Shown: in pieces, positions 21,686 through 33,060 of the stretch
Layout of the letters: each line of letters opens with the position of its first letter
Position numbering within the stretch: position 1 is the stretch's first letter
Assembly (NCBI GenBank): GCA_030068145.1
Contig: JAPJBO010001089.1
Location: forward strand, 1-64,000
DNA from: Diplonema papillatum
Taxonomy: Eukaryota > Euglenozoa > Diplonemea > Diplonemida > Diplonemidae
Length of the DNA: 64,000 nt
Direction: 5' to 3'
Notes under the pieces: generated by a model
Seen by the model: the letters and a program-made list of their open reading frames with translations, nothing else
The model's database searches: none
Told to the model about the DNA's origin: nothing
Translations under genes and position numbers: made by a program

Positions 21686-22963
21686 CATGAAGTGTCATGC
21701 TTTCGCCTCTTTAGCTCGTTTTGATCGTCGCGCTCAGGCGCGCGTTTGGTGCTTCGCTTCTTCTTCGATTGCTCGTCGAGGTTCATCGGTTGCGCGTCGA
21801 CTTCTGCTTCTTCTCGGCGCCTGGGCGATGGTCGTGGCACATCGACGCGTCCTTTGCGTCTTTTCGGTACCGGCTCCGCCGCGGAGTCAGATTGCCGCTT
21901 CTTCGCTGGCGTTGGCGCCGTCTTCCCGACCTTCGCTGCTGATGTCGGCGTTGATGTTGCGGGTTCTCGCTCGCCTTTCTCTGCTTCCGGCAGAACGAGC
22001 ACCACGTTCTCACGTTTCGCCTGTCTCGGCGCTGTCGCGGGGCCCTCCGGCTCCGCCTTCCTCTTCTTCGGGGCTGCTTCTTCACCTCTCGCCACGGCCG
22101 CCCGGTGGTGCCCCTTCCGACAGCACAGTTTGGGCCTTCGACTCCGCAAGTCCGCGAGCCGACTGCAGTGCGCACACGTCGGCATGCCATGATCAAGGCA
22201 CCGGTGGTGTCCGTTGCGGCAGCGCTGTCGTCTTGCACGTCGCGCATTGCGTCAGGCGGTGCTGCGCGCAGAACTTCACCGCAAGGCCGTTGTCTTCCTT
22301 GTGGTGGGCCGTACAGCACCACGCCACCGACTTGCCCCGGCGCTTGCAGGCGTCGCAGTTCACCTTTTGGTGCTCGTGGCACACCCGCTCACCCCACTTT
22401 TCGTGTCGGGGAACCCCTTCCGGCACGTACCACGGATCCCCTCCGACGAATGCCGACTCCTTGCCTTTCCTCTTCTCCGTAGCTTCGTTGAACACCGCCC
22501 ATCTCGCCGCACGCTCCGCCCTTCCACCCCCGTACGTCGGGAAAAGATCCATCCCCCACGCTTCGCCGTTGAATTCGTGCCGAGCCGTCGTCTGCTGTGT
22601 CTCGAGCACTTCCATCGTCTCCGTACCACCACGGAAGATTGACCTCATCTCGTACCCCGTGAGGCACGGCGGGGCTCCCACCGTTCTCAGCGACCGTATC
22701 GTCCCCAGTTTCCTTCCCGGCAGAGGCGGTTTGTCGTCGTTTCGCTCCAGCGCATCCCGGTTTTCAAAAGCCTTGCGAGTACCCTCGCACGCATGCTTGC
22801 AACGACACTGCCCGGCAGATCGAGCCCGGTGTAAACCTCGAAATCGATCGCGAGCTTCGCTGTCGAAACGTCACCCGCTATTGACCAGCACATCCCATGC
22901 AGCCAATGTTGCAGCGCCCGGAACCACCTCTCTCCTCCGACCGCCCCGAGGGTCCTGGAAAGT
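21686..22963 (-). mobile_element. LINE-C copy 2, 5'-truncated, tandem with copy 1
   Basis: This copy repeats copy 1 with an offset of about 1222-1238 nt. It starts just after a decamer repeat at 22964 with WFRALQHWLHGM and GDVSTAKLAIDFEVYTG. An indel near 22780 breaks the frame. The pieces 22681-22193 (conserved block and two Cys/His units) and 22185-21673 (third Cys/His unit CAHCSRL..CCRKGHH and basic tail) are in different frames. The tandem arrangement suggests unequal crossing-over or insertion into a related sequence. Confidence 0.82.
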
Positions 22964-23035
22964 GTAATCGAGTGTAGTAGAGTGTAGTAGAGTGTAGTAG
23001 AGTGTAGTCGAGCGTTGTAGAGTGTGATCGAAATT
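22964..23035 (+). repeat. Decamer tandem repeat next to LINE-C
   Basis: About seven units of GTGTARTMGA (for example GTGTAATCGA, GTGTAGTAGA three times, GTGTAGTCGA) abut the 5' break of LINE-C copy 2. Related decamers form the 3' end of copy 1 near 20340 and the element near 24850. Confidence 0.9.
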
Positions 23036-23309
23036 GACACTAGTTTTTTGGGTTCGACCACTGGTGGACCCCTGGCTGGCCCATGAGCGACCATGTTGAC
23101 CACTGTCTGGCCCAAGAAGTGCCAAGCACAAGCATACGAGGGACGGAAACCGCAGGTAAGTGGGCGATGTGCATATGAGACCGGAAGATCTCGGGATGAA
23201 GATGTTCTACATGAGTGGCAACAAAAAACAAGCAAGCAACAGTGGCAAGACGAACCAGCACGCCGTGAGAGCTCCAGTATTGCGATACATGTGTACCGGT
23301 AGAGTGACG

Positions 23310-23475
23310 AGCACCTGTCCGAAGTCAAAGGGTGTGGGCTTCACCGTGGTGGAGCCAGGCTAGATTCGGGGTGGCTCCCTGGGAGGGACAGGGACGGGGG
23401 TAGTCACGCCTTAGTCTCTCCCCACCCATCTGTATGTGTTCTCCTGGTCATCGCTACCGCGCTGACCTTTCCCGA
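23310..23475 (+). repeat. Interspersed repeat, GGTCATCGCTACCGCGCTGA family
   Basis: The block contains AAAGGGTGTGGGCTTCACCG, AGTCACGCC and CCACCCATCTGTATGTGTTC, ending in GGTCATCGCTACCGCGCTGACC. It recurs in reverse complement at about 33880-34085 and in part at 28430-28500 and 32744-32780. Confidence 0.7.
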
Positions 23476-24827
23476 GAGCACATCAAACAAGTCAAAGCCC
23501 GCTGCCCACTGCCCTACAAGAGACATGCTTTGCACTCTCTGAATGCCCATTGACTGTGCTCCGCTTCAGCCGACTGCTTTGGAAGAGGTACTGTGCTCCG
23601 TTTGGTGCCGACTGCCCTGCCAGAGACGTGCTTGCAGACATTTCTTTGGTTTTCTGTCGCGTCTTCCCAGCTCCGCCACCTTCCCAGAGGCTTGGGGAGA
23701 GCCACGAGCTCCGGCTGTAAGGGACGAGACCAAGGTGCGACGCTGGCCCGGCCGCAATCTGTATGTGCCGGCCCGGCCCGATTAGGCCTTTGGGGTACCG
23801 CGTGAATGGCGCGATTGGGCCCACGCGCATGCAGCCTGTCTGCTCGCGGTCGCGCCGGCTGGCCCGCAACCGCAACCACATTCGCTTGTGCCCACACACC
23901 AGCTCTTCTTATCGAGCTAGCAATCCAGCTAAGGAGCACAACCGAGGATGCGAGGCGGAATCATGCCCCACAGTGGCCGCACGAGAGCAGACAGCGAGGA
24001 AGGCCGCAGGGAAAGGGTGACTCAGCCACCCTAACGGCAGGTTCCTCCCGCAGACGCACTACCCATCGGAATGTGACAGCGCAAGTAGGCTCGATGGAAG
24101 CACGAAGTGAAGCAGGATAGACGAGCTACGGAGACGAGACGAGTCGTGTACCAGGGGCAGGCCGGGACGATGGAACCGCATGAAGCCGAAGAAAATGTTC
24201 AAGAACGAAGCAACACCACAAGCCGCGTGCAGCCAAGCAGACCTCCCGGAACCTACGTGGGCAGTAACGAGGAGCCAACAGATGAGTGTCCACTGAACCC
24301 CCTTGCCAATACCCCCAACGACTATGGCGCAATGCCAGACGGTAGCGTCTGACAATGGCATGCGTGACATTGCAGTGCCTAAAGGTGAGATTAGCCTCCG
24401 TCTTCAACCGCCTTGTTATCGCCAGGGAGATCGAACCCACAAACAGAAACTTGACATCTTCGAGGACAGGGTGTCTGCCCAGCGCTTGTCGAACAGCCCT
24501 ATCGCCTGGAACTGCCCGCAGGGAATGCCAAAAGGCTCGAGTATTAGCTGCGCTAAATTGCAAAGGTAGCTAATACGGGATAATGGTACCCGAGTCCCTA
24601 TGCACTCGACAACCTGCTTCCCACAAGTCAGTCTGAACTTCCTCGTCCCCTGCTGCACTGCCTGGCTGCATCTTTTTTTCAGACGAATATGCTTCTTTTT
24701 GTTCGATATTTGATCATCGTGCTATCAGCATCTTTAGCCCCAGAAGAAGGCTCGATAATAGGCACATTGCATCAGCCAATCAGGATTGGCTAAGTGCGTG
24801 TGTGTTTAATCAATTGTTACAGTATCC
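23476..24827. other. Intergenic region, no supported gene
   Basis: Many short overlapping frames on both strands show no protein features. No RNA gene was recognised. Confidence 0.45.
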
Positions 24828-24981
24828 CCCCAATTCACCAAAAGCTGATCGATTGTAATCGATCGTAATCGAGTGTAATCGTTTGGGTTAGAATGCAAAG
24901 AATCTGTGGCGATAATCTGCATCGCCGACGGCGCGGGAGTGTAATCGAGCTCAAGTCGCTTTCAGTGGGGGTAGGTGAATT
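24828..24981 (-). mobile_element. Short LINE-C 3'-end relic between decamers
   Basis: On the plus strand, AGAATGCAAAGAATCTGTGG through GCATCGCCGACGGCGCGG (about 24890-24937) matches the LINE-C 3' region at about 20391-20435. It is flanked by decamers on both sides (TCGTAATCGAGTGTAATCG, and GAGTGTAATCGAGC). The outermost 10 nt are perfect inverted repeats, CCAATTCACC at 24830 and GGTGAATTGG at 24972. GAGCCAATTCACC also occurs at 20323 beside LINE-C copy 1. Confidence 0.7.
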
Positions 24982-25353
24982 GGCTCAATGATGTGTTCTT
25001 GCAGCCAGCATAAGTTGACTGCCTTCATAAAGGCATGCGTACACGTGCACGGCCTTGCTGCAACAATGCATGCGTGTGGTGTCGGGTCCGCTGACGAATA
25101 CGTGGAGTGTGGCAGGATTTCCTGTCACGAAAACACGATGACTTCTATCTCCACTGTTTTACCTATGGCGGCTCGCACTTCTTGATCACTCAAGTAGACA
25201 AGGCAAGGCCAGGTCTTTTTCTGAACAACAGGGACTCTCCTGGCGCTTAGACAAGGCGGTTCTCGTGAAATCATCCAAGCTCACTTGAGCTTGAATGATA
25301 ACGAAGTAGACACAAAACATGCACCAAGTGATCGTCAAATAAGGTGGGCATCA

Positions 25354-25818
25354 ATGCAGAAGCAAGACAATGCCGACGTGGTGACCGCCGAAGAATTGGA
25401 CGCCTCCGTCATTGAAACCCTGGACAAGTATGAGGCTGTTGTTGAAGAACAGGAAGCACTAAACAAACTTGTGAAGGACGGAGTTCTGCAGCTCATGCGC
25501 TGCAAATTGATGTTGGATCAGCTCGAGGCGCGAGAGCTCTGTGCGGAGGACTACCCAGATGACGCGCAGGCCAAGGTGAGAGTCGGCAAGACAAAAAGCG
25601 GCAAAATAGGGCTCAAGGTGAACGCTGCTGCTCGAGACCCGGCCACTTACTTTGCGAGGAACATCTCAACACTGGCCGAACCTCAGCAAACGTTCACGGC
25701 TGCCCTGCAGGCCGCCCTCCGCTGTGCCACCAAACGCACCGAGCTGTTGTCGCTTGCCGAAAAGCACGCCGCACTGAGGACCCGGCGAGAGAATCCAGAA
25801 GCAGGCGAAAACGTCTAG
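25354..25818 (+). CDS. Vma22/CCDC115-like V-ATPase assembly factor
   Basis: The frame encodes 154 residues from the ATG at 25354. An earlier near-start in frame has no ATG. An N-terminal helical pair (about 15-60: ETLDKYEAVVEEQEALNKLV, then KDGVLQLMRCKLMLDQLEAR) and an acidic YPDD link lead to a C-terminal part. That part has DPATYFARNISTLAEPQQTF and a final long helix. This two-part pattern, with D-P-x2-[WY]-F before a helix rich in Phe/Ala, is that of CCDC115/Vma22, which with Vma12 and Vma21 assembles the V-ATPase membrane sector at the ER. The protein is small and the match is by pattern, so an unrelated coiled-coil protein remains possible. Confidence 0.65.
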   Translation: MQKQDNADVVTAEELDASVIETLDKYEAVVEEQEALNKLVKDGVLQLMRCKLMLDQLEARELCAEDYPDDAQAKVRVGKTKSGKIGLKVNAAARDPATYFARNISTLAEPQQTFTAALQAALRCATKRTELLSLAEKHAALRTRRENPEAGENV

Positions 25819-26483
25819 CAGCCCGTCCTGAGCGATTGTTTTACAAATAAGATGGACAAAGCCTCTTCTGGGAGGCGTGATGCGTTAGACGAGATGGGAA
25901 ACAAGGTGCCAACTGTGGCAGCCCAAATTCAGGGTGCTGCCGATGACAGTTTTATACCAAACGACTGCAATCTTGAGGCTGCGCACTCATAGTCCTATGT
26001 TGATGAAGATGAAGTCTTGGGCAATTCCGTGGTATTATGAAATCTCGCAGTTCGGGGAGACATTTGTCCACTTCACGGACGAGGTCTACTTAGCCTTCTC
26101 CAGTGCTCTCAGTCAAAAAGTGCAACCCGCTAGCTCTGCACACGCGTTCTCAGATTTGTCTGCGTTGATGTTTCTTCCTTACCGAATTGTTGTTTGCGCC
26201 AAACGTTGGCTGCAATAGATCAGGATCAAGAGGTAGCTCATGGCCAACCATTAACTTAGCAACGTAGTCAGCCGCAAGTTCAAGTGCGCTACCATGAAGG
26301 CGTCCGGCCTCAAGCCAGCGAGTTCGTTTCATTATGGCACGAGGCACTCGGTTACAATCTACAAGGCCATACTCACCCGTTTTCAGGTCACCCTTTGCAA
26401 AAAAGGAACCCCGCCGACATCACCGTGGTATTCGGTTTTGAGCAGGGGTGGGAGAGGAAGTAGAGTAGGAGCCCTCCAGCGCG
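25819..26483. other. Intergenic region upstream of the kinesin
   Basis: No supported coding sequence is present. It should contain the kinesin promoter, but no specific element was recognised. Confidence 0.4.
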
Positions 26484-29400
26484 ATGGCCGCGCCTTCAGC
26501 AGGTCAGGCTTTACGCTTAGAAGAGTGGGACCATTTGAGGATCGGTGTGCGCGAGAAGCCGTTGAGCGACGAGGAGAAAGCACGGGTGCAAGTGCTGTTG
26601 AAGGTCGATGCTGACCGTTTGATCGCGTTCTACCCTGACAGCAAAGAAGGATTGCTGTACAACTATGACTACTTCTTCCCTGACGATGCGACACAGACCG
26701 ACGTATACCAAACCGTCGGCATGGAAATGGTCGAGCTGATCATGAACGGCTACAGCGCGTGCTGCCTGGCCTACGGTCCTGCGGGTGCCGGAAAGACGCA
26801 TACCCTCTTTGGAAGTGATCAAGAACCTGGGCTCATTCAGTTGACGACGAAAGAACTGCTTCGGCGTATCGAAACCACTCCTCAGTCGCTCCAGTTCTCA
26901 GTGAGGCTCAGCTACTGGGAGATGTCCAACACCGAGATCCGCGACGTTTTGTCACTCGCCAACACGGCAAACTTGCCCGTGCGAAAAAACAAAAACTCAG
27001 ATGGTGTATACATCCCCGGACTCACCGAAGTGGACGTCACATCGTGGGCTCAACTGGACGATTACGTCATGCTCGGCAACATCAATCGTATAAAGCTTTC
27101 GGAGCAACGCGGTGCTCGCTGGCACGGTTTCATTAAACTCCGGATTACAATGGAAGATGCAGAGCGGCCGAACCAACTTGTGTACACAACTCTGACATTT
27201 GGGCATCTGAAGGGGCCTGACAGGGTTGGTCAAAAAGGAGCTGTGGGAGACGTGCTGCGCTACGGTTCATCTATCAACCAGAGCATGACTATTCTCGGTG
27301 CCGTCATTCTGCATGCCGTCGAAATGCGAAGGAGAAAGCTCAACGAAGCACCGACACAAGAGGAGGTTGACAAAATTCAGGCCAAACTTCCGTCTATGTC
27401 AGAGTCCATCTTCACGGAGTCAAAGCTAACTCAAGTGCTGACGGGCCCGCTATCGGGAACTGTTGCCACAGTTATGCTGGGCTGTTTAAGCACGCTGGAT
27501 TATCATGAAGCAACGGATACCCTCGAGAACTTGCAGAATGCGCAGCAAATCACCACCACTCTGAACAGGTTTCTTTCTTTGCCCCCTTGCCATTGTCCTG
27601 TTTGAACTTAGTGACCACCAATGCAAGTGCGATATTGATCCGATGTGCACTGCTCGTCTACTCTTTTGAGATAACGAACGTCACACAACCACAATTTGTC
27701 AACTATACCAGGACGGCTCACACGACTGAAGCGGGTCTCGTGTGGAAGGAGCTGCAGAAGGCAGAAGCTAAACTGCCGACATCCACGTTGGCTCCAGGGC
27801 ACCCTCTGACAGAGATTGAAGAGCATGTCCGCTACTTGCAGGAAAAGTACGCAGCTCTCTTGCAGCATACAGAGCCACCGTCGCTACCCGATAAACCGTA
27901 CAAAGATATCGAAGATGCGCCCAACGTCGCGGAAGAAGACTCGCACAACCACCAAAAGTGGAAGCAAAGCGTCGTCTCGTCCAAAATTCATGGCACACGG
28001 AACACCATTTACATTCCGACCAAGGGAGCCGCGCCGGTGCAAGGCTGCAACACATACAAGGGGCAGTGGAAAGCTGGTCATAAACACGGGTTCGGTGAGC
28101 AGATGACAGCATTGACACGATATGAGGGCGACTGGAAAGATGGAATGCGTGACGGAAAAGGTACTCTGTGGAAGCGAAAGACCGTCAAAGACGAATGGTT
28201 GCGTGTGTATAAAGGTGAATGGCGGCGTGACAAACGACATGGTAGAGGTATTTACTGGTATGCGACCTTTCCGCCTTAAGATGCTGGTCCGGCTCCTGGT
28301 GAGCTGCAACCCGACCTTACGGGAAAAAGGGCTACGGTGATAGGTGGCTGGATGGACGTGTGAACAGATGTGGGTCTACAGTTGACGAAATCTGCACCCG
28401 ACACAACTGTGGAAACACCAGGTGTAGCGTCGCCGGAAAAGACACTTTGATGACCACGAGAGAATCCATGCAGATGGGTGGGGCCAAGCTCTGAACTGCT
28501 AAAGCGTGACACTCTACTTCTGTCCCTTTGCTGTCCCCGGCCAAGCATGCGTTTCTCTCCTGCAAACCTGGTATTCCGCCGTTGCGACCGGTCTGTCAGG
28601 ATTCTCATGTGTTCAAAGAACTTAGTCCTCCACGAACCTCGCTCGGGTTCCCGTCTTCGAAGCCACCGCCTCTGTTATCGTTCCTGCTCTCGTTTCGTAG
28701 AAACTCCATTCCTGTCGCCACCTGCATTGTGCATGGTGCTAATCTTTTTTGGGGCGTCGAAAGTGAAGTAGGTCTTTTGTTTTTGTACAGTAAAACAGCG
28801 GATAAGCCTCGTGGCAAAGCCCCGTTTAACACGGTAACGTTCCTGCTAAACAGTGCATGCTAATCCATGTGGTTCATGTACTTAAAAGAACTCAATGCTA
28901 AACAGTGAGCCTCGGGTATTGTCAAGTATCTTCAAGTGGTGTATGTTCGGAATGAACGCCCTCAAATGTTGTGACAAAGCAGCAAATTGAACGAAATCAT
29001 CACCCCCAGGTATTCAAACGGCGACGTGTACGAAGGCTACTTTGAGGACAACATGCGAGCAGCTGTTGGGAAGATTTTTCTTGCCAACGGCGACAAGGTA
29101 GAGGGGCAGTGGAGGTGGGACAAAGTCGAGGGTTGGGCGACTCAGTACTTAGAGAACGGTGATCGCTTCGAAGGACACTGGTCTCAGGGTATGAAAGAAG
29201 GTCCTGGCGCGTATTACTACCATTCCAAGCAGCAGTTGTACAAAGGTGTGCAGCATTTATTCCGAATCTCGTGGTCCGTTATAATGAGGGCGAACACGGC
29301 CACGGGTGGGCTCTGCAAAATAGGACAATAGAGCCAAAAATACTCGCGCGTGTGTTTTTCCCACCGAGCATTCGAAAAGTTTTGGAAGGGGGGGTCGCTC

Positions 29401-30137
29401 ATAATACCAGCTGGAAAGAGTACCTTCGGTGTGGCATTTGTCAAAGGTCGAACATCAATGTCATAAAACCCAAAAACCGGCTGGCATGTAAGAAAGGGTT
29501 TTTGTTCCGTGAGCGTTATTCGATTCTACTTCTACAAATATTCTCGAGGCGGATTGGAGGCAGCACACGCCGGACTCAGCTAGGCTAGTCCTGTTCGCAC
29601 GGATTGTCAGGAACGAAAGGCAAACACCGCAGGTGAATGGTCGAAAGATGTTGCAAAATTCGGTACAATGGAAGACATGCCGAAAAAGAGCACAAGCGAA
29701 AAGTCTCATTTCCTGCCTCGCTTGGACCTTATGACCCCGGACATGGTTCTCGAAAAAGAGAAGGAGAAGGTTTGCCTCTTTTATTCCGTTGCTTCACTAA
29801 AAGGCATGAAAAGACGCTGACAGTAAATAACGTTGTCGACAACGAAAAGCAAAGTAGAAACCAAAACTACGCACTTCTTTCAGGATTGAAGTTGGAAGCC
29901 ATTCTAGCGTTTTCGCGTTTTCGAAAATCCCTGTAGTGAGATACTCGAAGCGAGTGATTTAGCAAGTACAACACGACACGTCTTCATACACAGCTAGCGG
30001 TGCGACGGCGTCTCGAAGAGGCATCTGCGCAGAGTCGAGAATACTACAATAGCAGCAAGCAGAGCGGGGGATATGCACCGAGCCCGCCTTACCCAACATC
30101 GCAAGCTCATGTAGACTCACTCGCTGTGACCGCGTAG
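26484..30137 (+). CDS. Divergent kinesin-like protein with C-terminal MORN repeats
   Basis: Five exons join in phase: 26484-27568, 27712-28257, 29010-29245, 29633-29769 and 29994-30137, giving 715 residues. The motor-like domain covers about 15-360. The P-loop YGPAGAGKTHTLFG (97-110) is good. Switch I, normally SSRSH, reads RGARWH (209-214). Switch II, normally DLAGSE, reads HLKGPD (241-246). INQSMTILGAVI (264-275) and a terminal LSGTVATVMLGCLS agree with the kinesin fold. A coiled-coil stretch follows (about 365-415). About seven MORN repeats come next, for example YKGQWKAGHKHGFG, YEGDWKDGMRDGKG and FEGHWSQGMKEGPG. MORN repeats bind membranes or scaffolds. The last exon is a charged helix and a Ser/Tyr/Pro tail. 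Loss of the switch residues suggests weak or no ATP-driven motility. Confidence 0.88.
28330..28505 (-). repeat. Interspersed repeat in kinesin intron 2
   Basis: GATGACCACGAGAGAATCCA and ATGCAGATGGGTGGGG resemble GATGACCACGAGAACACATG and CAGGTGGGTGGGGAGAGG at about 33915, and the reverse complement of 23420-23455. Confidence 0.6.
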
Positions 30138-30628
30138 CCCCGGTGCTTTTCGTGTCTTCGACAGTCTTGCGTACAGAGGAGTCCTCGACGCACGAATGTT
30201 AGTCGTATAGCAGGACGAGCCGGGCCCTGGCTGAACGAGCAGAAATGCATTTAATTCATGTTCCTGAAATGTCTTTCTTGGATCTGCGCCTGAATGCGCG
30301 AGTTGATGCTGACTCACTCCTGTGAAGAACGCGCGCATCTTCCTTCGCCTCCTCATTGTTCTTCATACATGTGAAGTAGTCGCTTGCTCCGTAGCACCTG
30401 CTTATTTTTTCTCATTTGCAACTCTGTGTGATTATGCCGCGGTTAAGCGAGTATCATATCCTTGGTTGCAACTTTTGTTGCGGCAGCCAAAATTGAATGA
30501 TTAGAATGGAATTTGGCATGTGCGTCGGGAGTGATGCGTTCACGAGGGGGTAGCGTCTTTATTCTCCAAATAACACATGATCCGATACCTATTGTTGAAA
30601 ATAGACAGGACAGAAACGAGACACAGTC
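30138..30628. other. Intergenic region
   Basis: About 490 nt lie between the kinesin stop and the transporter start; no gene was recognised. Confidence 0.4.
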
Positions 30629-32059
30629 ATGTTAGACAGAGAAGATGTCGTTGAGGTGCGGAACGCTCGGCGAGAATCGAACGAAGAATATCTCGGGCTC
30701 ATCACTAATGTCGGCGGCTTCACGCAAGACACACGCCGATCATCTTCGTTGCGTAGCTCGCGAATCGGTGTTATTGACACGGATGTCAAAACGAACAACG
30801 TACAGACCTTCATGACCCTCATGAAAGCATTCGTGGGACCCGCCCACTTGTACCTGGCGAAAGCCCTGGCCGACGGAGGTGTCGTTCTTGGCATAGTCCT
30901 ACTTTTTTTTTGCTGTGCTTTGAATGCCTACTGCGTAACACTTCTCGTCGACGTGAAGCGTGTAGTCAACGTGGACGGATATGCCGAAATTGGGGAGGCG
31001 TGCTTTGGTCGCCGCATGAAGAATGCCGTCAACTTGGCCCTGCTTTCCTCGCAGCTCGGGATCGTAGCTATGTACTTCATTTTTTCGGCCCAAACCATGC
31101 GAGACGCTATTGCACAGCTGGCTGACTGTGCTTCGTGGGCCACGGGTTTGTCCGAGTTCACATTGATCGCCTGCCAGCTTGTGCTGCAGATGCCGCTAGC
31201 ACTCTTGCGCGATATGCGGTCCATTTCTTTTTTCGCCATTGCGGCTGACATCCTTATTTTGACGGGTATGGCTTACACCATCGGGGAGAACACACATGCC
31301 GCAGCGCAAGGCACCGGGGTGTCCATCACCTTTGCAGAAAAAAATATTGCCCTGTTCTTCGGAACCGCGGTTTTGATATTCGAGGGAATCGGGCTGATGA
31401 TGCCCATACAAGAAGCCATGGCTGATCCGACGTACTTTAAACACCTGGTAGCAACTTCGATGTTTTTGTGCTGTGGGATTTATTCGTTCTTGGCCATCAC
31501 CGGGTACCTTGCCCGAGGCGGGCAAGACGTTCAGACGAATCTTTTGCTGGCGATGCCCGAGGATCAGAAATTTGCGCAGGTTGCGAAAATATTATACTCC
31601 TTAGCCGTGCAGCTTACATTCCCGTTGCAAGCCTTTCCGGGTTATCAGATATTGGAACTCTGGTTCAAGGTTCCAGAGAAAGCTACATGGAAAAGAAATG
31701 GCCTCCGATGCGCCACTGTAGTCATCCTCGCGCTGCTGGCCTACGCGGGGAAAGACAACCTTTCTTCATTCGTCTCGCTTCTTGGCGGGATCACCATGTG
31801 TCCTCTGGCCTTCGTCTTCCCTGCGCTGTTTCACTACAAAGTCGTGGCTGCCACGAAGGGCCAAAGGTACTTGGATGCTAGCATTGCCATCTTCGGTACT
31901 TGTTGCATTTTCCTTGTTTCGACGGTCACTGTGATTGACTGGATTTCTGGCTCGGGGGACTCTTTCACTACCTGTGACAACACGCCGAGCGAAAGAGCCC
32001 CGGCTGCCCTTTGGTCACCGAGCTATGCGCACACGCCCGTCGAGAACCCGGGGTTTTAG
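30629..32059 (+). CDS. Amino-acid/auxin permease family transporter
   Basis: The intronless frame encodes 476 residues. A hydrophilic N-terminus (about 1-58) with acidic and Ser/Arg stretches precedes the first transmembrane region. That region begins FMTLMKAFVGPAHLYLAKAL, a form of the helix-1 signature of AAAP/SLC36-like transporters with the usual unwound G-x-G area partly changed. About ten further hydrophobic helices follow, including VNLALLSSQLGIVAMYFIFS, IALFFGTAVLIFEGIGLMMP (typical helix 6 with FEGIG) and LGGITMCPLAFVFPALFHY. These proteins move amino acids with protons across the vacuolar/lysosomal or plasma membrane. Substrate and location cannot be told. The C-terminal tail of about 35 residues is Ser/Pro-rich. 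Confidence 0.9.
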   Translation: MLDREDVVEVRNARRESNEEYLGLITNVGGFTQDTRRSSSLRSSRIGVIDTDVKTNNVQTFMTLMKAFVGPAHLYLAKALADGGVVLGIVLLFFCCALNAYCVTLLVDVKRVVNVDGYAEIGEACFGRRMKNAVNLALLSSQLGIVAMYFIFSAQTMRDAIAQLADCASWATGLSEFTLIACQLVLQMPLALLRDMRSISFFAIAADILILTGMAYTIGENTHAAAQGTGVSITFAEKNIALFFGTAVLIFEGIGLMMPIQEAMADPTYFKHLVATSMFLCCGIYSFLAITGYLARGGQDVQTNLLLAMPEDQKFAQVAKILYSLAVQLTFPLQAFPGYQILELWFKVPEKATWKRNGLRCATVVILALLAYAGKDNLSSFVSLLGGITMCPLAFVFPALFHYKVVAATKGQRYLDASIAIFGTCCIFLVSTVTVIDWISGSGDSFTTCDNTPSERAPAALWSPSYAHTPVENPGF

Positions 32060-33060
32060 CCACACGACACGTGCATCCTCGTAAATCAAGAAGTCTACTG
32101 TTTAAACAATCAGACCGACGACACAATTAGTCCGGTCTCAGGTAACCAAAGAAACGGTGGCTTCGTCACGGACAATCAATGATACCTCTAGCGCAGTTCG
32201 CAAAAACGGGACGTACTACTTGTCTCCCTGTGGTGTCTCGGTGTCTACGCACAACATGAAGACGGCACAACCGCCAGGACACTGCTGGTTTGTCAAGCGC
32301 ACATACTCTTGAGGCCCAGCCGGCTACGTTCTGTCTGGCATGAGCTTCAGTCGCCTCGAACTGCTAAGAAACCGCATTTCGCAATAGCCCTGTCCTGCAG
32401 GAGCTTCGACGATTTTGCTAAGTCTGAGCAGTGTTTGCCGCTATCGTTCCAGTAGCCACTGGCGCACATTGTGTATGTAGTGCAAATGCCAACAAGAACG
32501 AAACGCTCCGAGAGTAAAGTACTGTTTGAGGCTCTCGAATTCACGGCCCGCTTTATTCAATCGCACGTGTTACTTGCGCGGATAATTCCCACAGTTGACA
32601 GACACAGCGCGGCATCGTATTTTTCCACACGAGCATCTTGAGACGTCTCCTTTGTTACGCGCTGCGTGCCTGGACACCTTCCGCCAGGTGAGCTTTCAAG
32701 TACGCGTGTGGAAATTTCGCAAGATGATCTTCCAACCCACCTCATGGTCGTCACTACTGCGCTGACCTTACCCGAAACAGCGCGAGAAGCAACAAGAGCG
32801 AAAGAACTTTTTTACTGCGGCGTATTTGGAAAGATCGGGTTGATTCGGACCCAGATCCTTGCCGAAAATGCGAACCCCTTGATGAGAGATTTTTCACCTG
32901 AAGTAAAACAGGGGGAAAACCGAGGCTGAAAACCGAAAACCAGGGGCCCGATCCCCTGGTCATGTGAACCACTGCCCCCCGGGTCCCCCCCAGTAAAATC
33001 AGCGGCTGGTCATTTTTATTCTACGTTGAGCTAGATACAGGACGCCATCTTCGGCTTCAG
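32060..33060. other. Intergenic region
   Basis: No gene is supported. At 32744-32780 a short piece (TGGTCGTCACTACTGCGCTG ACC) resembles the repeat at 23448. Confidence 0.45.

Noticed and set aside
20449-22967. Long plus-strand reading frames (413 and 819 codons)
   Set aside because: They are antisense to the LINE-C coding frames, which carry conserved LINE blocks and Cys/His units on the minus strand. The plus frames are Arg/Pro/Ser-rich and repeat with the tandem copies.
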